Shown: positions 33,086-41,861, counted from the first letter of the stretch. The stretch is DNA of 48,881 bases from DATGSL01 sp964645585 (GCA_964645585.1 CAZYAN010000031.1:1-48881); one strand, 5' to 3'. Numbers and translations: made by a program. Notes: generated by a model not told the origin, from the letters alone.

Positions 33086-34351
33086 ATGGAGAATCGATTT
33101 TATCGCGCGTTTGATACAGAGCATCTTGACGGTCCTCGGGAACGGGATTACCGGACGCCATTTCAGGCTGATCGTGACCGGATCCTTTATACAACAGCGT
33201 TTCGGCGGCTGCAGAACAAGACGCAGGTCTTTCTGGCGGGGGAATATGATTTTTATCGAACCCGTTTAACCCACTCGCTCGAGGTCGCGCAGATCGGGCG
33301 GTCGATTTGCCGATATCTGCTCCACCGCGGCGAGTTTTTGGAGAAGGACTTTTTCGTCGATGCCGATTTGGTGGAGGCGGTCTGTTTGACGCACGATCTC
33401 GGTCATCCGCCGTTCGGTCACGCCGGCGAGCGTTCACTGAACCGGCTGATGCGCGAACACGGCGGATTCGAGGGCAACGCGCAGAGTTTGCGGATCATCG
33501 CGGAAACCATTTTTTCCGGACCGGACGGATTGCGCGGGATGAATCCCACGCGCGCGTTTCTGGACGGCATTTTGAAATATAAGAGTCTGCATCACGAGCT
33601 CGAGGATCCAGACAATCACTTCCTGTATGATGAGCAGGCGCGGTTGCTCGACTTTGCCCTCGGCGGCGGCAGCGTTCGCGAGAGCCTTCGTCCGGGGGAA
33701 GAGCGGAACCGTTTTCGCAGTATCGAGTGTCAGATCATGGACTGGGCGGATGATACCGCGTACTCGCTGAATGACATTGTCGATGGCGTGCGGGCCGGAT
33801 TTATCACGGCGGCGAAGCTGGAAACCTGGGCGGCCGGCCGGGAGTTCAAGGGCGGGGAGGCGGAGTACTTGAAGCGGCTTTTGGAAGTGATGCGGTCGGG
33901 GAAGGTCGAAAGCGCGTTCGGCCGCAAGGTCGGGACGTTTATTCAGGCGTGCCGTCTGGTGGAACGTCCGGAGAACCCGATGCGGGAGGCGACCAACCGG
34001 TATCGTTTCGCGCTCGCGATCGATGAAGCCGTGCGGGAGGAAGCGGATTTTTATTCGGCCCTCGCCTGTGACATCGTGTTCGAGTCGCCCCCGCTGCAGC
34101 ATCTCGAATATAAAGGGAATTTTATTCTGAAACGCGTGTTCGGGGTCCTTTGTGAGAATTATCTAAATGGCGATAGCGGACCGGTCATCGACTTTTTGCC
34201 GGACGACTTTTCGCGGCGGCTGGAGCGGGAGGCGGAGGTTCGGCCTAGAATGCGCGTGTTGTGCGATTTTCTGGCGGGCATGACCGATAATTACGCGGTG
34301 CGGTTTTACAAGCGGTTGTTCAGCCCGGATTTCGGGGTGATTAATGAGTAG
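33086..34351 (+). CDS. dgt: dGTP triphosphohydrolase-like HD-domain protein
   Basis: A 421-residue HD-superfamily enzyme that removes triphosphate from deoxynucleotides, dGTP in classical members, keeping nucleotide pools balanced. The family N-terminus is clear (DYRTPFQADRDRILYTTAFRRL..KTQVF), followed by the metal-binding histidine in RLTHSLEVAQIG (His63), the HD pair in LTHDLGHPPFGHAGE (His103-Asp104), and the later DWADDTAYSLNDIVDG segment carrying the last Asp ligand. The length matches the shorter, non-proteobacterial type-2 subfamily; dNTP specificity may therefore be broader than dGTP. The ATG at 33086 is only 60 bases after the assembly gap. It has no obvious operon partner. Confidence 0.92.
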   Translation: MENRFYRAFDTEHLDGPRERDYRTPFQADRDRILYTTAFRRLQNKTQVFLAGEYDFYRTRLTHSLEVAQIGRSICRYLLHRGEFLEKDFFVDADLVEAVCLTHDLGHPPFGHAGERSLNRLMREHGGFEGNAQSLRIIAETIFSGPDGLRGMNPTRAFLDGILKYKSLHHELEDPDNHFLYDEQARLLDFALGGGSVRESLRPGEERNRFRSIECQIMDWADDTAYSLNDIVDGVRAGFITAAKLETWAAGREFKGGEAEYLKRLLEVMRSGKVESAFGRKVGTFIQACRLVERPENPMREATNRYRFALAIDEAVREEADFYSALACDIVFESPPLQHLEYKGNFILKRVFGVLCENYLNGDSGPVIDFLPDDFSRRLEREAEVRPRMRVLCDFLAGMTDNYAVRFYKRLFSPDFGVINE

Positions 34352-34687
34352 GAGGCGGGAGCTGCGTGGAGAGGGGGCATTAGGAACCACAAGGATCACA
34401 GAAAGCACAAAGATAGGAGGAATTGGGGATACGTTGATGAATGCGGAACGATCCTGCTCTTCGTGCCTGTGATCGATTTTTTGAGAGGGTGAACCGGCGT
34501 GCATGTAGCGTTTAGAGGATCTTAAGGATGTCGCCCGTGGATGAACGTGTTTTCTTGGCGGTCCGAACAGTAACGGGGTCGCGGTCCCTCAGCAGCGGTG
34601 GTCCGGTTCACCGCGCTGGGCGTCTGGCGTTACCCCGGCTTCATCGGGCGTATCAAAAGGGGGCGTTTCGATCGGGTTTCGGGCTCT
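34352..34687. other. Non-coding spacer between dgt and ruvB
   Basis: A 336-base spacer between convergent genes. No credible gene, RNA or terminator hairpin is evident. It contains a degenerate 9-base tandem pattern at 34385-34411 (AACCACAAG, GATCACAGA, AAGCACAAA), the sort of CAC-phased word that recurs in intergenic DNA; its function is unknown. Confidence 0.5.
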
Positions 34688-35728
34688 TCAGGATAATTCC
34701 AGCTGGTCGGGGCTGGTGAGGTTTTTGAGACCGACGGCTTCGTAGCCGCGGGCGGTCAGCACCCTTCCCTGCGGGGTTCGCTGCAGGTAGCCTTCTTGGA
34801 TCAGGAAGGGTTCGTGAACTTCTTCGAGAGTTTCGGTTTCCTCGCCGACAGCAACGGCGATGGTGCCGAGACCGACGGGGCCGCCGCGGTAGTTGCGGGC
34901 GAGCACCCGGAGAATCCGTTTGTCCATCTCGTCGAGACCGTGGGCGTCGATTTCCAGCAATTCGAGCGCGGAGCAGGCGATCGGGCGGGTAATCTTGCCG
35001 TCCCCGCGCTCCTGGGCGTAGTCGCGGACGAAGTGAATGAGGTTGTTGACGACTCTCGGGGTGCCGCGCGATCGGGCGGCGATCTCGGCGGCGCCGCCGG
35101 GATCGATTTCGACGCCGAGGAGGTCGCAGGTGCGGAAGATGATTTTGATCAGGTCGTCGATGACGTAGTAATCGAGTCTGCTTTGGAGGGTGAAGCGGCT
35201 GCGCAGCGGGGCCGTGAGGAAGCCGCTGCGTGTCGTCGCCCCGACTAATGTGAATCGCGGGATGGTCAGCCGGACGCTGCGGGCATTGGGGCCTTGGTCG
35301 ATCAGGATATCGATCGCAAAATCCTCCATCGCTGAATACAGGTATTCCTCGACGGTTTTGGAGATGCGGTGGATTTCATCGACGAACAGGATGTCGCCCT
35401 CTTCGAGATTCGTGAGAAGTCCGGCAAGGTCGGCGGGGCGTTCGATTACGGGGCCGGAAGTCACGCGGACGCTCTTGCCCATCTCGTGCCCGAGAATCAG
35501 CGCGAGCGTCGTTTTGCCGAGACCGGGGGGGCCGCTGAGGAGGATGTGGTTGAGCGGATCGCCGCGCCGGCGGGCGGCGCCGGTCATCACCTGGAGCCGC
35601 TCGATCGTTTTGCGCTGACCGGTGAAATCGGCAAAACCTTGCGGGCGCAGAGCGGCCTCAGCGGCGGTGCGGGGCGCGGAAAGCGTCTCTTTAAGATAGT
35701 CTGTGCCCTTTGCCGGTAGATCATCCAT
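34688..35728 (-). CDS. ruvB: Holliday junction branch migration ATPase RuvB
   Basis: The 346-residue AAA+ motor that drives branch migration with RuvA. Walker A GPPGLGKT (66-73) and Walker B DILFVDEIH (DEIH 117-120) are intact, as are the sensor-1 segment GATTRSGFLTAPLRSRF and the sensor-2 arginine region GTPRVVNNLIHFVRD. The C-terminal winged helix (GGPVGLGTIAVAVGEETETLEEVHEPFLIQ) is a textbook match. Normal length; start at the ATG 35728 (MDDLPAKGTDYL). ruvA and ruvC do not adjoin, so the gene stands alone. Convergent with dgt and divergent from the Mrr-like gene. Confidence 0.97.
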   Translation of the reverse strand: MDDLPAKGTDYLKETLSAPRTAAEAALRPQGFADFTGQRKTIERLQVMTGAARRRGDPLNHILLSGPPGLGKTTLALILGHEMGKSVRVTSGPVIERPADLAGLLTNLEEGDILFVDEIHRISKTVEEYLYSAMEDFAIDILIDQGPNARSVRLTIPRFTLVGATTRSGFLTAPLRSRFTLQSRLDYYVIDDLIKIIFRTCDLLGVEIDPGGAAEIAARSRGTPRVVNNLIHFVRDYAQERGDGKITRPIACSALELLEIDAHGLDEMDKRILRVLARNYRGGPVGLGTIAVAVGEETETLEEVHEPFLIQEGYLQRTPQGRVLTARGYEAVGLKNLTSPDQLELS

Positions 35729-35953
35729 CGCCGCTTAATGAAAGGCGGCGAGCGGGTGCGGGACAAGCCGTTAGTTTGGCCAAGCGGCGCGGCCGCGGCG
35801 TTATCTGAATCGAACCGGTCTTCGCTCAGTTTTACGTTCTCTTGACCGTGCGCGAGCTTGCCCGCGGGAAAGACCGATGGTTTTCTGATTCGTGCTTGGC
35901 TGATCCCGGCCTGCCCCCGACCGGATGGCCTGTGAGCGAAAGGAGATGTACCG

Positions 35954-36754
35954 ATGATGACCTATGGATTTCTCAAACACTGGCGGATTCGAACCAATTT
36001 TCTCGTCGGGCTTGGAGCGCATCTTGGAGTCAACGGCTTGGTGCTTCTCGCGCTTTATTATCTTGTTACCAGCCTGTCACCCGCACAGGCCAAAGACCTC
36101 TTGGGCTGGATAATCCCGGCGGCCCAGGGCTGCTGTTTCTTCGCCGCATTGTCGCTCGCCGCGCGGCTGGTGCGGCGGGAGAACGAGATCATCGCGGGAA
36201 ATATCGCGGCGGTGCACGGGTTGTTCCGCAAGCTTTTCCCGTGGGGATCCGTGCTTCCGAAGGTCAAGCGGGACGATTGGCGTCAGCGGCGCAAAGTGAA
36301 TAACGTTGAGCTCGAGCGCACGCTTTCCCTGTTGAAGAACCTGGACTGGAAAGTGTTTCGGGACCTCACGCTCGCTTATTTTTCGGAGCTCGGTTTTCGG
36401 GCCGTCGATCAATTCGATCGTTCGAGCGGAGTCGATTTCCTGTTGTATACGCAGGATGATTACACGGCGATCGCGGTGCGCTGCATGCCGTGGGGGATTG
36501 AGAGCGTCGATGAAAAGCAGATCCGGAATTGTCACCGCGCAATGCTCTTGGCGGGGGCAACGCAGGGAGTCGTGGTAACGACTGGATGCTTTGACGATGG
36601 GGCGCTTGCGTATGGGCGGGAGAATCTTCTGGAGCTGGTCGGCGGGGAGGCGTTTGCCGCGCGCCTGCTTGCTCTTCCCGCTGAAGGTTCCCGCCGGCTT
36701 CTCGATCAAGCCGCGGGCGCGGAGTGCATCCGGAATCGGTGCAAGCGCTGGTAG
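35954..36754 (+). CDS. Membrane protein with degenerate Mrr/restriction-endonuclease-like domain
   Basis: A 266-residue protein with two transmembrane helices in the first 70 residues (FLVGLGAHLGVNGLVLLALYYL and IIPAAQGCCFFAALSLAA-type segments), a basic linker, and a C-terminal domain (~125-235) resembling the Mrr/type IV restriction-endonuclease fold: WKVFRDLTLAYFSELGF, GVDFLLY, YTAIAVRCM, GVVVTTG.F. Mrr nucleases use a G-x-D ... Q-x-K signature; here G-V-D is kept but the Q-x-K position reads R-C-M, so the catalytic lysine is missing. It is probably not an active nuclease. The ATG at 35954 has AAAGGAG upstream, one of the better ribosome sites in the window. A bidirectional terminator follows. 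Function is unknown; DNA binding or a membrane scaffold role is possible. Confidence 0.72.
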   Translation: MMTYGFLKHWRIRTNFLVGLGAHLGVNGLVLLALYYLVTSLSPAQAKDLLGWIIPAAQGCCFFAALSLAARLVRRENEIIAGNIAAVHGLFRKLFPWGSVLPKVKRDDWRQRRKVNNVELERTLSLLKNLDWKVFRDLTLAYFSELGFRAVDQFDRSSGVDFLLYTQDDYTAIAVRCMPWGIESVDEKQIRNCHRAMLLAGATQGVVVTTGCFDDGALAYGRENLLELVGGEAFAARLLALPAEGSRRLLDQAAGAECIRNRCKRW

Positions 36755-36834
36755 AGAGAACTTTATTTTTTATCTGTCATTGATCAGCAGATATTTCCGC
36801 GCATCGCCCTTGCCTCCTTGTTGAGGGGCGAACA

Positions 36835-36868
36835 AAAAAGGCATCCCTCCGTGGAGGGATGCCTTTTT
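36835..36868. terminator. Strong bidirectional intrinsic terminator
   Basis: A perfect 15-bp inverted repeat: AAAAAGGCATCCCTC (36835-36849) with GAGGGATGCCTTTTT (36854-36868) around CGTG. It has U-tracts on both strands and lies between the convergent Mrr-like gene and surface-repeat gene, so it ends transcription of both. Confidence 0.95.
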
Positions 36869-36892
36869 GTTAAACAGGGTTGCGGCGCGCTC

Positions 36893-37426
36893 TTAGAACG
36901 ACCAGTTGACGATCGGGAAGCCGGTCGCGAGTTTGCTGGGGAACTCGGTGAACCAGGGATTCGACCGCACGATGTTCAGAAGTCCGAGCTGAACGCCGGT
37001 AAGGTCTTCGGTGTAGTTGATGAAGCCGAGCTGAACACCTTTGACATTGTTGCCGATGTTTACCCAGCCGGACTGCAGCCCGACGAGCGACCCCCGGGAA
37101 ATATTGATGCCGCCGGCCTGCCAGCCGACGATGTCGCCGGTGGTGTAAGCAACAAACCCGCCCCAGAGGACGCCGGTGTAGGATTCGCCGTAGGCCGCGA
37201 TCAAGGACCAGCTCAAACCGCTGCTTTCGCCAACCAGACCATTGACGAAGCCGAGGTCGAGACCGTTGACCTGGTTTTCGCCCCAGATGTTCAGCGCAAC
37301 ACCGCGGACGGTTTCGCCGCGATCGACAATGGCGATGTCCGGCGTCAGGGATAGTTGGAAAGCGCTTTGAGCCGAGGCGACATGTCCGGCGACCAAAAAC
37401 GAAGCGATGAGAAGGATTCTTTTCAT
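36893..37426 (-). CDS. Secreted glycine-rich repeat protein (LA_2272-like)
   Basis: A 177-residue exported protein with a signal peptide (MKRILLIASFLVAGHVASAQ). The mature part is built of about seven repeats of 14-15 residues of the form G-x-Q-x-G-x-x-N, for example VKGVQLGFINYTED followed by LTGVQLGLLNIVRS and SLVGLQSGWVNIGNN. This matches the LA_2272-type surface repeat seen in several phyla, expected to form a beta-solenoid. The function is not established; an outer surface or periplasmic role follows from the signal. It is well separated from its neighbours: a strong terminator downstream and a 286-base promoter region upstream, shared with divergent mnmE. Confidence 0.82.
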   Translation of the reverse strand: MKRILLIASFLVAGHVASAQSAFQLSLTPDIAIVDRGETVRGVALNIWGENQVNGLDLGFVNGLVGESSGLSWSLIAAYGESYTGVLWGGFVAYTTGDIVGWQAGGINISRGSLVGLQSGWVNIGNNVKGVQLGFINYTEDLTGVQLGLLNIVRSNPWFTEFPSKLATGFPIVNWSF

Positions 37427-37712
37427 AATGACAATTAGGATACGGGTTTGCTTTTTGCCTCCGTTAAACGAGGAAAGGAGACCGCTTTAGAAAACGAAAC
37501 AAGGGCGGCAGCGTCAATCTTCTTTTGCTGTGCCCGCGCGCAATTTTGAAGCGATTCCCGCGATCTATTTGGCTTCTCGCTGGAGGCGGGGAAGCGCTTA
37601 TTGACCACAAGAGAATCGCCCGGAGAAATCGGCGCTGTGACCGTGGGCGTACGGCGCTTCCGAGGAAAATTGCTCTGGAAGAGCGAGTTTGCTGTGCTAG
37701 GTTAGCCGATTT
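37427..37712. other. Divergent promoter region, surface-repeat gene and mnmE
   Basis: A 286-base spacer between divergent starts. It must hold promoters for both genes, but no convincing -35/-10 pair is assignable. No other gene, RNA or clear hairpin is seen. Confidence 0.4.
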
Positions 37713-39086
37713 ATGATGCAGGTATCACAGGAGAATGAGATCGACACGATCGTCGCCCAGGCAACGGCTGGTGGTGAAGCGGCGCTGGCGGTTGTGCGCG
37801 TGAGCGGACCGCTCTCCCCTGCCCTTTCTCGCGAGATCTTCGGACGAAGGCGAGTTGAACCGAGGCGGATTTATCGGGCGGATTATCGTTCGAGAGATTC
37901 GCAAGCAATAGATGATGTGCTGTTTACGTATTTTTCAAAGGGTCGGTCGTATACCGGCGAAGACCTTTTGGAAATCTCCTGCCACGGCAACCCGCTGATT
38001 GTTCAGAAGGTGCTGGTGGACCTCGTCAGCCGCGGCTGCCGGCTGGCGGAACCGGGTGAATTCACCCGGCGCGCTTTTATGAACGGCCGGATGGATCTGA
38101 GCCAGGCGGAGGCGGTGGTGGATCTGATTCGTGCGAGGAGTGACCGAGCGCTCGATGCCGCGCGTCATCAATTACAGGGAGCGCTCTCTAATCGGGTTGA
38201 GCAGGCGGTGGACCGTCTTCTTCAGGTGACGGCGGAGCTGGAGGCATATATCGATTTTCCGGAGGAAGATTTGCCGCCCGAGGATGAAGCCGGACCGATT
38301 CGTTCGGTGCGGGAGTTGGCGGACGATCTGCGGCGACTGGCCTCGACGAGCCGGTATGGGGCGCTGCTGCGTGACGGCGTCAAGACGATCATCTTGGGCG
38401 CGCCGAATGCCGGCAAGAGCAGCCTTTTGAACCGCCTGGTTGGCCATGACCGGGTGCTCGTCAGCGATGAGCCGGGGACGACCCGCGACGCGATCGAGGA
38501 GCGGCTGACGATCGGGCCCTATAGTATTCGACTTTTGGATACAGCCGGTATCCGTGCATCGGAGGACCGGCTGGAGTTGCTGAGCATTGGGAAGACGATG
38601 GAGCAAGTTGAGCAGGCGGATTTGTTCCTGTTGATTCTCGACGCGTCCCTCCCCCACCCTGTTTTGCCAGCCGCCATCGAGGAGCGGCTTTCGGCGGACA
38701 ACACACTTGTGGTGCAGAACAAGATCGATTTGCCGGAAGCGCGGGAGCACGCGCGACCGTGGAATGGGCTTCCTGAAGTGAGAATTTCCGCATTGACGGG
38801 TGAAGGAATCGAGGGTTTGGAGAACCGGATCCGGCAGATCATCGACGAACGCAACCCGTTGCCATCCGAGGACTTCGTGGCCGTGAGCGCTCGGCACGCG
38901 GGAGCCCTGGAGGAATCCATTTCCGCCCTTGAAGGCGCGATGGCGGAATCCGCGGCCGGAATGCCGGCCGAGCTGGTCGCGAACCGGTTGCGAGAAGCTT
39001 TGCACGCGCTGGGGAAGATCACCGGGCGCGTCGATAACGAAGCCATGCTCGACAAGCTCTTTGCCAGCTTCTGCATTGGGAAGTAG
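37713..39086 (+). CDS. mnmE: tRNA uridine-5-carboxymethylaminomethyl synthesis GTPase MnmE
   Basis: Works with MnmG to install (carboxymethyl)aminomethyl groups at C5 of wobble uridine 34 in tRNAs. The 457-residue protein has all parts: an N-terminal tetrahydrofolate-binding domain (DTIVAQAT...GGEAALAVVRVSGP), a G domain with G1 GAPNAGKS (229-236), G2 GTTRD (255-259), G3 DTAG (276-279) and G4 NKID, and the invariant C-terminal FCIGK with its functional cysteine. Two adjacent ATGs (37713 and 37716) are possible starts. Its partner gene mnmG follows in the same direction after 260 bases. A four-copy heptamer tandem repeat abuts its stop codon. Confidence 0.97.
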   Translation: MMQVSQENEIDTIVAQATAGGEAALAVVRVSGPLSPALSREIFGRRRVEPRRIYRADYRSRDSQAIDDVLFTYFSKGRSYTGEDLLEISCHGNPLIVQKVLVDLVSRGCRLAEPGEFTRRAFMNGRMDLSQAEAVVDLIRARSDRALDAARHQLQGALSNRVEQAVDRLLQVTAELEAYIDFPEEDLPPEDEAGPIRSVRELADDLRRLASTSRYGALLRDGVKTIILGAPNAGKSSLLNRLVGHDRVLVSDEPGTTRDAIEERLTIGPYSIRLLDTAGIRASEDRLELLSIGKTMEQVEQADLFLLILDASLPHPVLPAAIEERLSADNTLVVQNKIDLPEAREHARPWNGLPEVRISALTGEGIEGLENRIRQIIDERNPLPSEDFVAVSARHAGALEESISALEGAMAESAAGMPAELVANRLREALHALGKITGRVDNEAMLDKLFASFCIGK

Positions 39087-39114
39087 TTGCTGGTTGCTGG
39101 TTGTTGGTTGTCGG
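39087..39114. repeat. Four-copy heptamer tandem repeat after mnmE
   Basis: Immediately after the TAG stop, four 7-base units run without gap: TTGCTGG, TTGCTGG, TTGTTGG, TTGTCGG. They may be a slippage-prone low-complexity tract. Confidence 0.6.
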
Positions 39115-39346
39115 GGCGAAATGGAAGAGGTGCTGGTAAAATTTTCTCTTTCTGTGTCCCTTTCGTGCGTCAGGCCAAGCTTGGCTTCTCTATTGATATG
39201 AAACGTGATCAACATGACAACAAGGTGTCCATTATGCAGCCAATCCGGCGGTGAAAGGAGCAATTCCCAAGCCGAAGCCCGACTAACAGCAAACAACCGA
39301 CTTTCCGCGTTGAATTTTTAGACCGAACCCGTTTGTTCTGACGATT

Positions 39347-41242
39347 ATGCCCTGCGACGAAATTTACGATGTCATTGTCTGCGGTGCCGGACATGCGGGT
39401 TGCGAGGCCGCGCTCGCCGCGGCGCGGATGGGGGCGCGCGTGCTCGTTTTGAGCGGCAATATCGACACGATAGCCCAGATGAGCTGCAATCCGGCGATCG
39501 GCGGCCAGGCAAAAGGCCACATTGTCCGGGAAATCGACGCTCTCGGGGGCGAGATGGCTATCAACGCGGATTTGACCGCGATCCAGTTTAAACTGCTGAA
39601 CAGCTCGAAAGGCCTGGCGGTGCAGGCGCCGCGTGTCCAGAGCGACAAGAAAGCTTACCAGTTCCGGATGAAGCACACCTTGGAACTGCAGGAAAACCTG
39701 ACCCTTTTCCAAGCGACCGTCACAGGCCTGATTTTTGAAAACGGCCGTGCGGTCGGCTGCCGGACCAATCTCGACTTGGAATTCCGCGGAAGAAGCGTGG
39801 TGGTGACGACCGGGACCTTTTTGCGGGGATTGATGCATATCGGCAGCAACCGAAATGAAGGCGGGCGGATGGGTGATTTTACCGCCAAGACGCTTTCGGC
39901 AAGTTTTGTGGAAGCCGGGATCGAACTGCAGCGGTTGAAAACCGGAACGCCGCCAAGGTTGCTCGGACGATCGATCGATTTTGAGGGAATGGAGGAACAG
40001 CGCGGGGATGACGAACCGACGACATTTTCCTTTTTCGACACACGCGGGGAACAGGAATTGTTCCACGTGGAACAATGGGATGAAATCCGCCTCGGCTGGG
40101 CTCCGGGAAGCGCGCGTGTTTCCTGCTGGGTGACCTACACCAGCCCGGATACGGCGGATCTTGTGCGGGCGAACCTGCATCTCTCGGCGATGTATTCCGG
40201 TTCAATTGAGGGAACCGGCCCGCGCTACTGTCCAAGCATCGAGGACAAGTTTGTGCGGTTCGCCGACAAGCCGCGGCACCGGCTGTTTCTCGAACCGGAG
40301 GGGCTGAACACCAACGAATACTATGTCAACGGTTTCTCGACGAGTCTTCCGTTCGATATCCAGGCCAAGCTGGTTCGCAGCATTCCGGGTCTCGAAAGGG
40401 CGGTGATTTTACGACCCGCGTACGCGGTCGAGTATGATTTTGCTCCGCCGACGCAGCTGATGCCGTCGCTGGAAAGCAAGAAGGTCGAGAATCTTTTCTT
40501 TGCCGGGCAGATCAACGGGACCTCCGGTTACGAGGAGGCCGCCGCGCAAGGGCTGGTTGCCGGGGTGAATGCTGTGCGGAAGGTGAGGGGAGAGTCGCCT
40601 TTCGTGATCAAGCGGCACGAGGGCTACATCGGGGTGCTGATTGACGACCTGGTGACGAAGGGGACACAGGAGCCTTACCGGATGTTCACAAGCCGGGCTG
40701 AGCACCGCCTGCTGTTCAATCATGGGAGTGCCGAACTTCGGCTGTTGCACCATGCGCGGGCCCATGGGCTCGTCTCGGACGAACGGCTGGGGCGGATCGA
40801 GCAAAAGAAGCAGGCGGTGGAGCAGTGGGTAAACGTGCTGAATGAACAGCGAACGGCTTCAGGGACCTGGGGCGATCGTGTGAGGCGTCGCGAGGCGAAC
40901 ATCCCGTTTCCCGAGGAATTTGTAAAGCTGCCGGAAGCGTTCCGCGAGGAGGTTCTTTATCGGGTGGCTTACCAAGGGTATCTCGCGCGTGAGCTGGAGC
41001 AGATCGCGAAGATGGCTTCGCTTGAGAACATGCGGATTCCGCGCGATCTCGATTTTCTCCAGCTGCGCGGCTTAAAGCGGGAATCGGCACTGAAACTGGA
41101 CGAGGTTCGGCCGTTCACGCTCGGGCAGGCAAGCCGGATCAGCGGTGTCAATCCTGCTGATGTTCATATACTTATGATTCATTTGCAAGCGCGGGGAACG
41201 GGGACAGAGAGACGTCCGGAGAGAAGCGAGACTGAAGCGTAG
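39347..41242 (+). CDS. mnmG: tRNA uridine-5-carboxymethylaminomethyl synthesis enzyme MnmG
   Basis: The FAD-dependent partner of MnmE in U34 modification. The 631-residue protein begins with the dinucleotide-binding motif GAGHAGCEAALAAARMG and keeps the family blocks CNPAIGGQAKGHIVREIDALGG, YCPSIEDK and the C-terminal QASRISGVNPADV. Its middle (~225-255, from DTRGEQELFHVEQWDE on) carries extra residues relative to E. coli MnmG before CWVTYTS; this insertion is encoded by DNA that holds a perfect parS palindrome (40057-40076), so the protein loop seems shaped by the DNA site. Ends eight bases before trmB, which indicates an operon of tRNA-modification genes. Start at ATG 39347. Confidence 0.97.
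   Translation: MPCDEIYDVIVCGAGHAGCEAALAAARMGARVLVLSGNIDTIAQMSCNPAIGGQAKGHIVREIDALGGEMAINADLTAIQFKLLNSSKGLAVQAPRVQSDKKAYQFRMKHTLELQENLTLFQATVTGLIFENGRAVGCRTNLDLEFRGRSVVVTTGTFLRGLMHIGSNRNEGGRMGDFTAKTLSASFVEAGIELQRLKTGTPPRLLGRSIDFEGMEEQRGDDEPTTFSFFDTRGEQELFHVEQWDEIRLGWAPGSARVSCWVTYTSPDTADLVRANLHLSAMYSGSIEGTGPRYCPSIEDKFVRFADKPRHRLFLEPEGLNTNEYYVNGFSTSLPFDIQAKLVRSIPGLERAVILRPAYAVEYDFAPPTQLMPSLESKKVENLFFAGQINGTSGYEEAAAQGLVAGVNAVRKVRGESPFVIKRHEGYIGVLIDDLVTKGTQEPYRMFTSRAEHRLLFNHGSAELRLLHHARAHGLVSDERLGRIEQKKQAVEQWVNVLNEQRTASGTWGDRVRRREANIPFPEEFVKLPEAFREEVLYRVAYQGYLARELEQIAKMASLENMRIPRDLDFLQLRGLKRESALKLDEVRPFTLGQASRISGVNPADVHILMIHLQARGTGTERRPERSETEA
40057..40076. promoter_or_regulatory. parS: parS centromere site inside mnmG
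   Basis: A perfect 20-bp palindrome with core TGTTCCACGTGGAACA at 40059-40074, matching the chromosomal ParB-binding site parS (a TGTTCCACGTGGAAC form is known in Pseudomonas; the Bacillus form differs at two symmetric bases). It is read in-frame as residues around LFHVEQ of MnmG. Sites of this kind load ParB, a CTP-dependent DNA clamp, and organise the origin region for segregation. parA and parB are not in this window. Position in or near mnmG/gid genes is a recurrent feature of origin regions. Confidence 0.88.
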
Positions 41243-41249
41243 TGAGATA

Positions 41250-41861
41250 ATGGATACGGAGCGAATTGCCTTTCCCTCGGAATCGAAAGCGTATGAAGAC
41301 GCGCTCGAGGCGCGGCGTCAGGCGCTGAAGAAGAGGCTGGCGGAGCGTTTTCCAGTCACCGATCCGGTCGTGCTGGAGCTTGGCAGCGGCCACGGGCATT
41401 TCCTTACGGCGTACGCGGCCGCGCATCCGGAGGAATTTTGCGCGGGGATTGACCGGATCGGCGACCGCGTCCGGCGGGCGTTGAAGAAGCGCGACCGGCA
41501 CGGCTTGGAGAATCTCGACTTCATCCAGTGTGAGCTGGACGACTTTCTGGCCTGTTTGCCCGATGGAGTTCGTTTTCGGCGGATTTTCGCGCTTTTTCCG
41601 GATCCTTGGCCGAAGCGGAGGCACCACAAGAACCGGATGATTTCAACCGGTTTGCTGGATGCGCTGGCGGAACGGGCCGTGCCGGGAGCGGAATTTTGCT
41701 TCCGTACGGATTACCGCCCGTATTTCGATGAAGCGGAGGCGAGGGCGGGGGAGCACCCGGCTTGGGCGCCAGCGCCGGAAAGCGACTGGCCGTTCGAGGC
41801 GGTCACGGTGTTCCAGCAGCGCGCCGAAACCTACTTCTCTTTAGTCGCGCGCCGCCGGTAA
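41250..41861 (+). CDS. trmB: tRNA (guanine-N7)-methyltransferase
   Basis: Methylates G46 in the variable loop of tRNAs using S-adenosylmethionine. The 203-residue Rossmann-fold enzyme shows the SAM loop ELGSGHGHF (43-51), the acidic GIDRIGDRVRRA strand-helix and the family signature FPDPWPKRRHHKNR (116-129). The C-terminal TDYRPYFDEAE segment is normal. Starts at ATG 41250, eight bases after the mnmG stop, so it is co-transcribed with mnmG and probably mnmE, a compact tRNA-modification operon. The protein is slightly shorter than the E. coli enzyme at its N-terminus, as in many non-enteric bacteria. Confidence 0.95.
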   Translation: MDTERIAFPSESKAYEDALEARRQALKKRLAERFPVTDPVVLELGSGHGHFLTAYAAAHPEEFCAGIDRIGDRVRRALKKRDRHGLENLDFIQCELDDFLACLPDGVRFRRIFALFPDPWPKRRHHKNRMISTGLLDALAERAVPGAEFCFRTDYRPYFDEAEARAGEHPAWAPAPESDWPFEAVTVFQQRAETYFSLVARRR

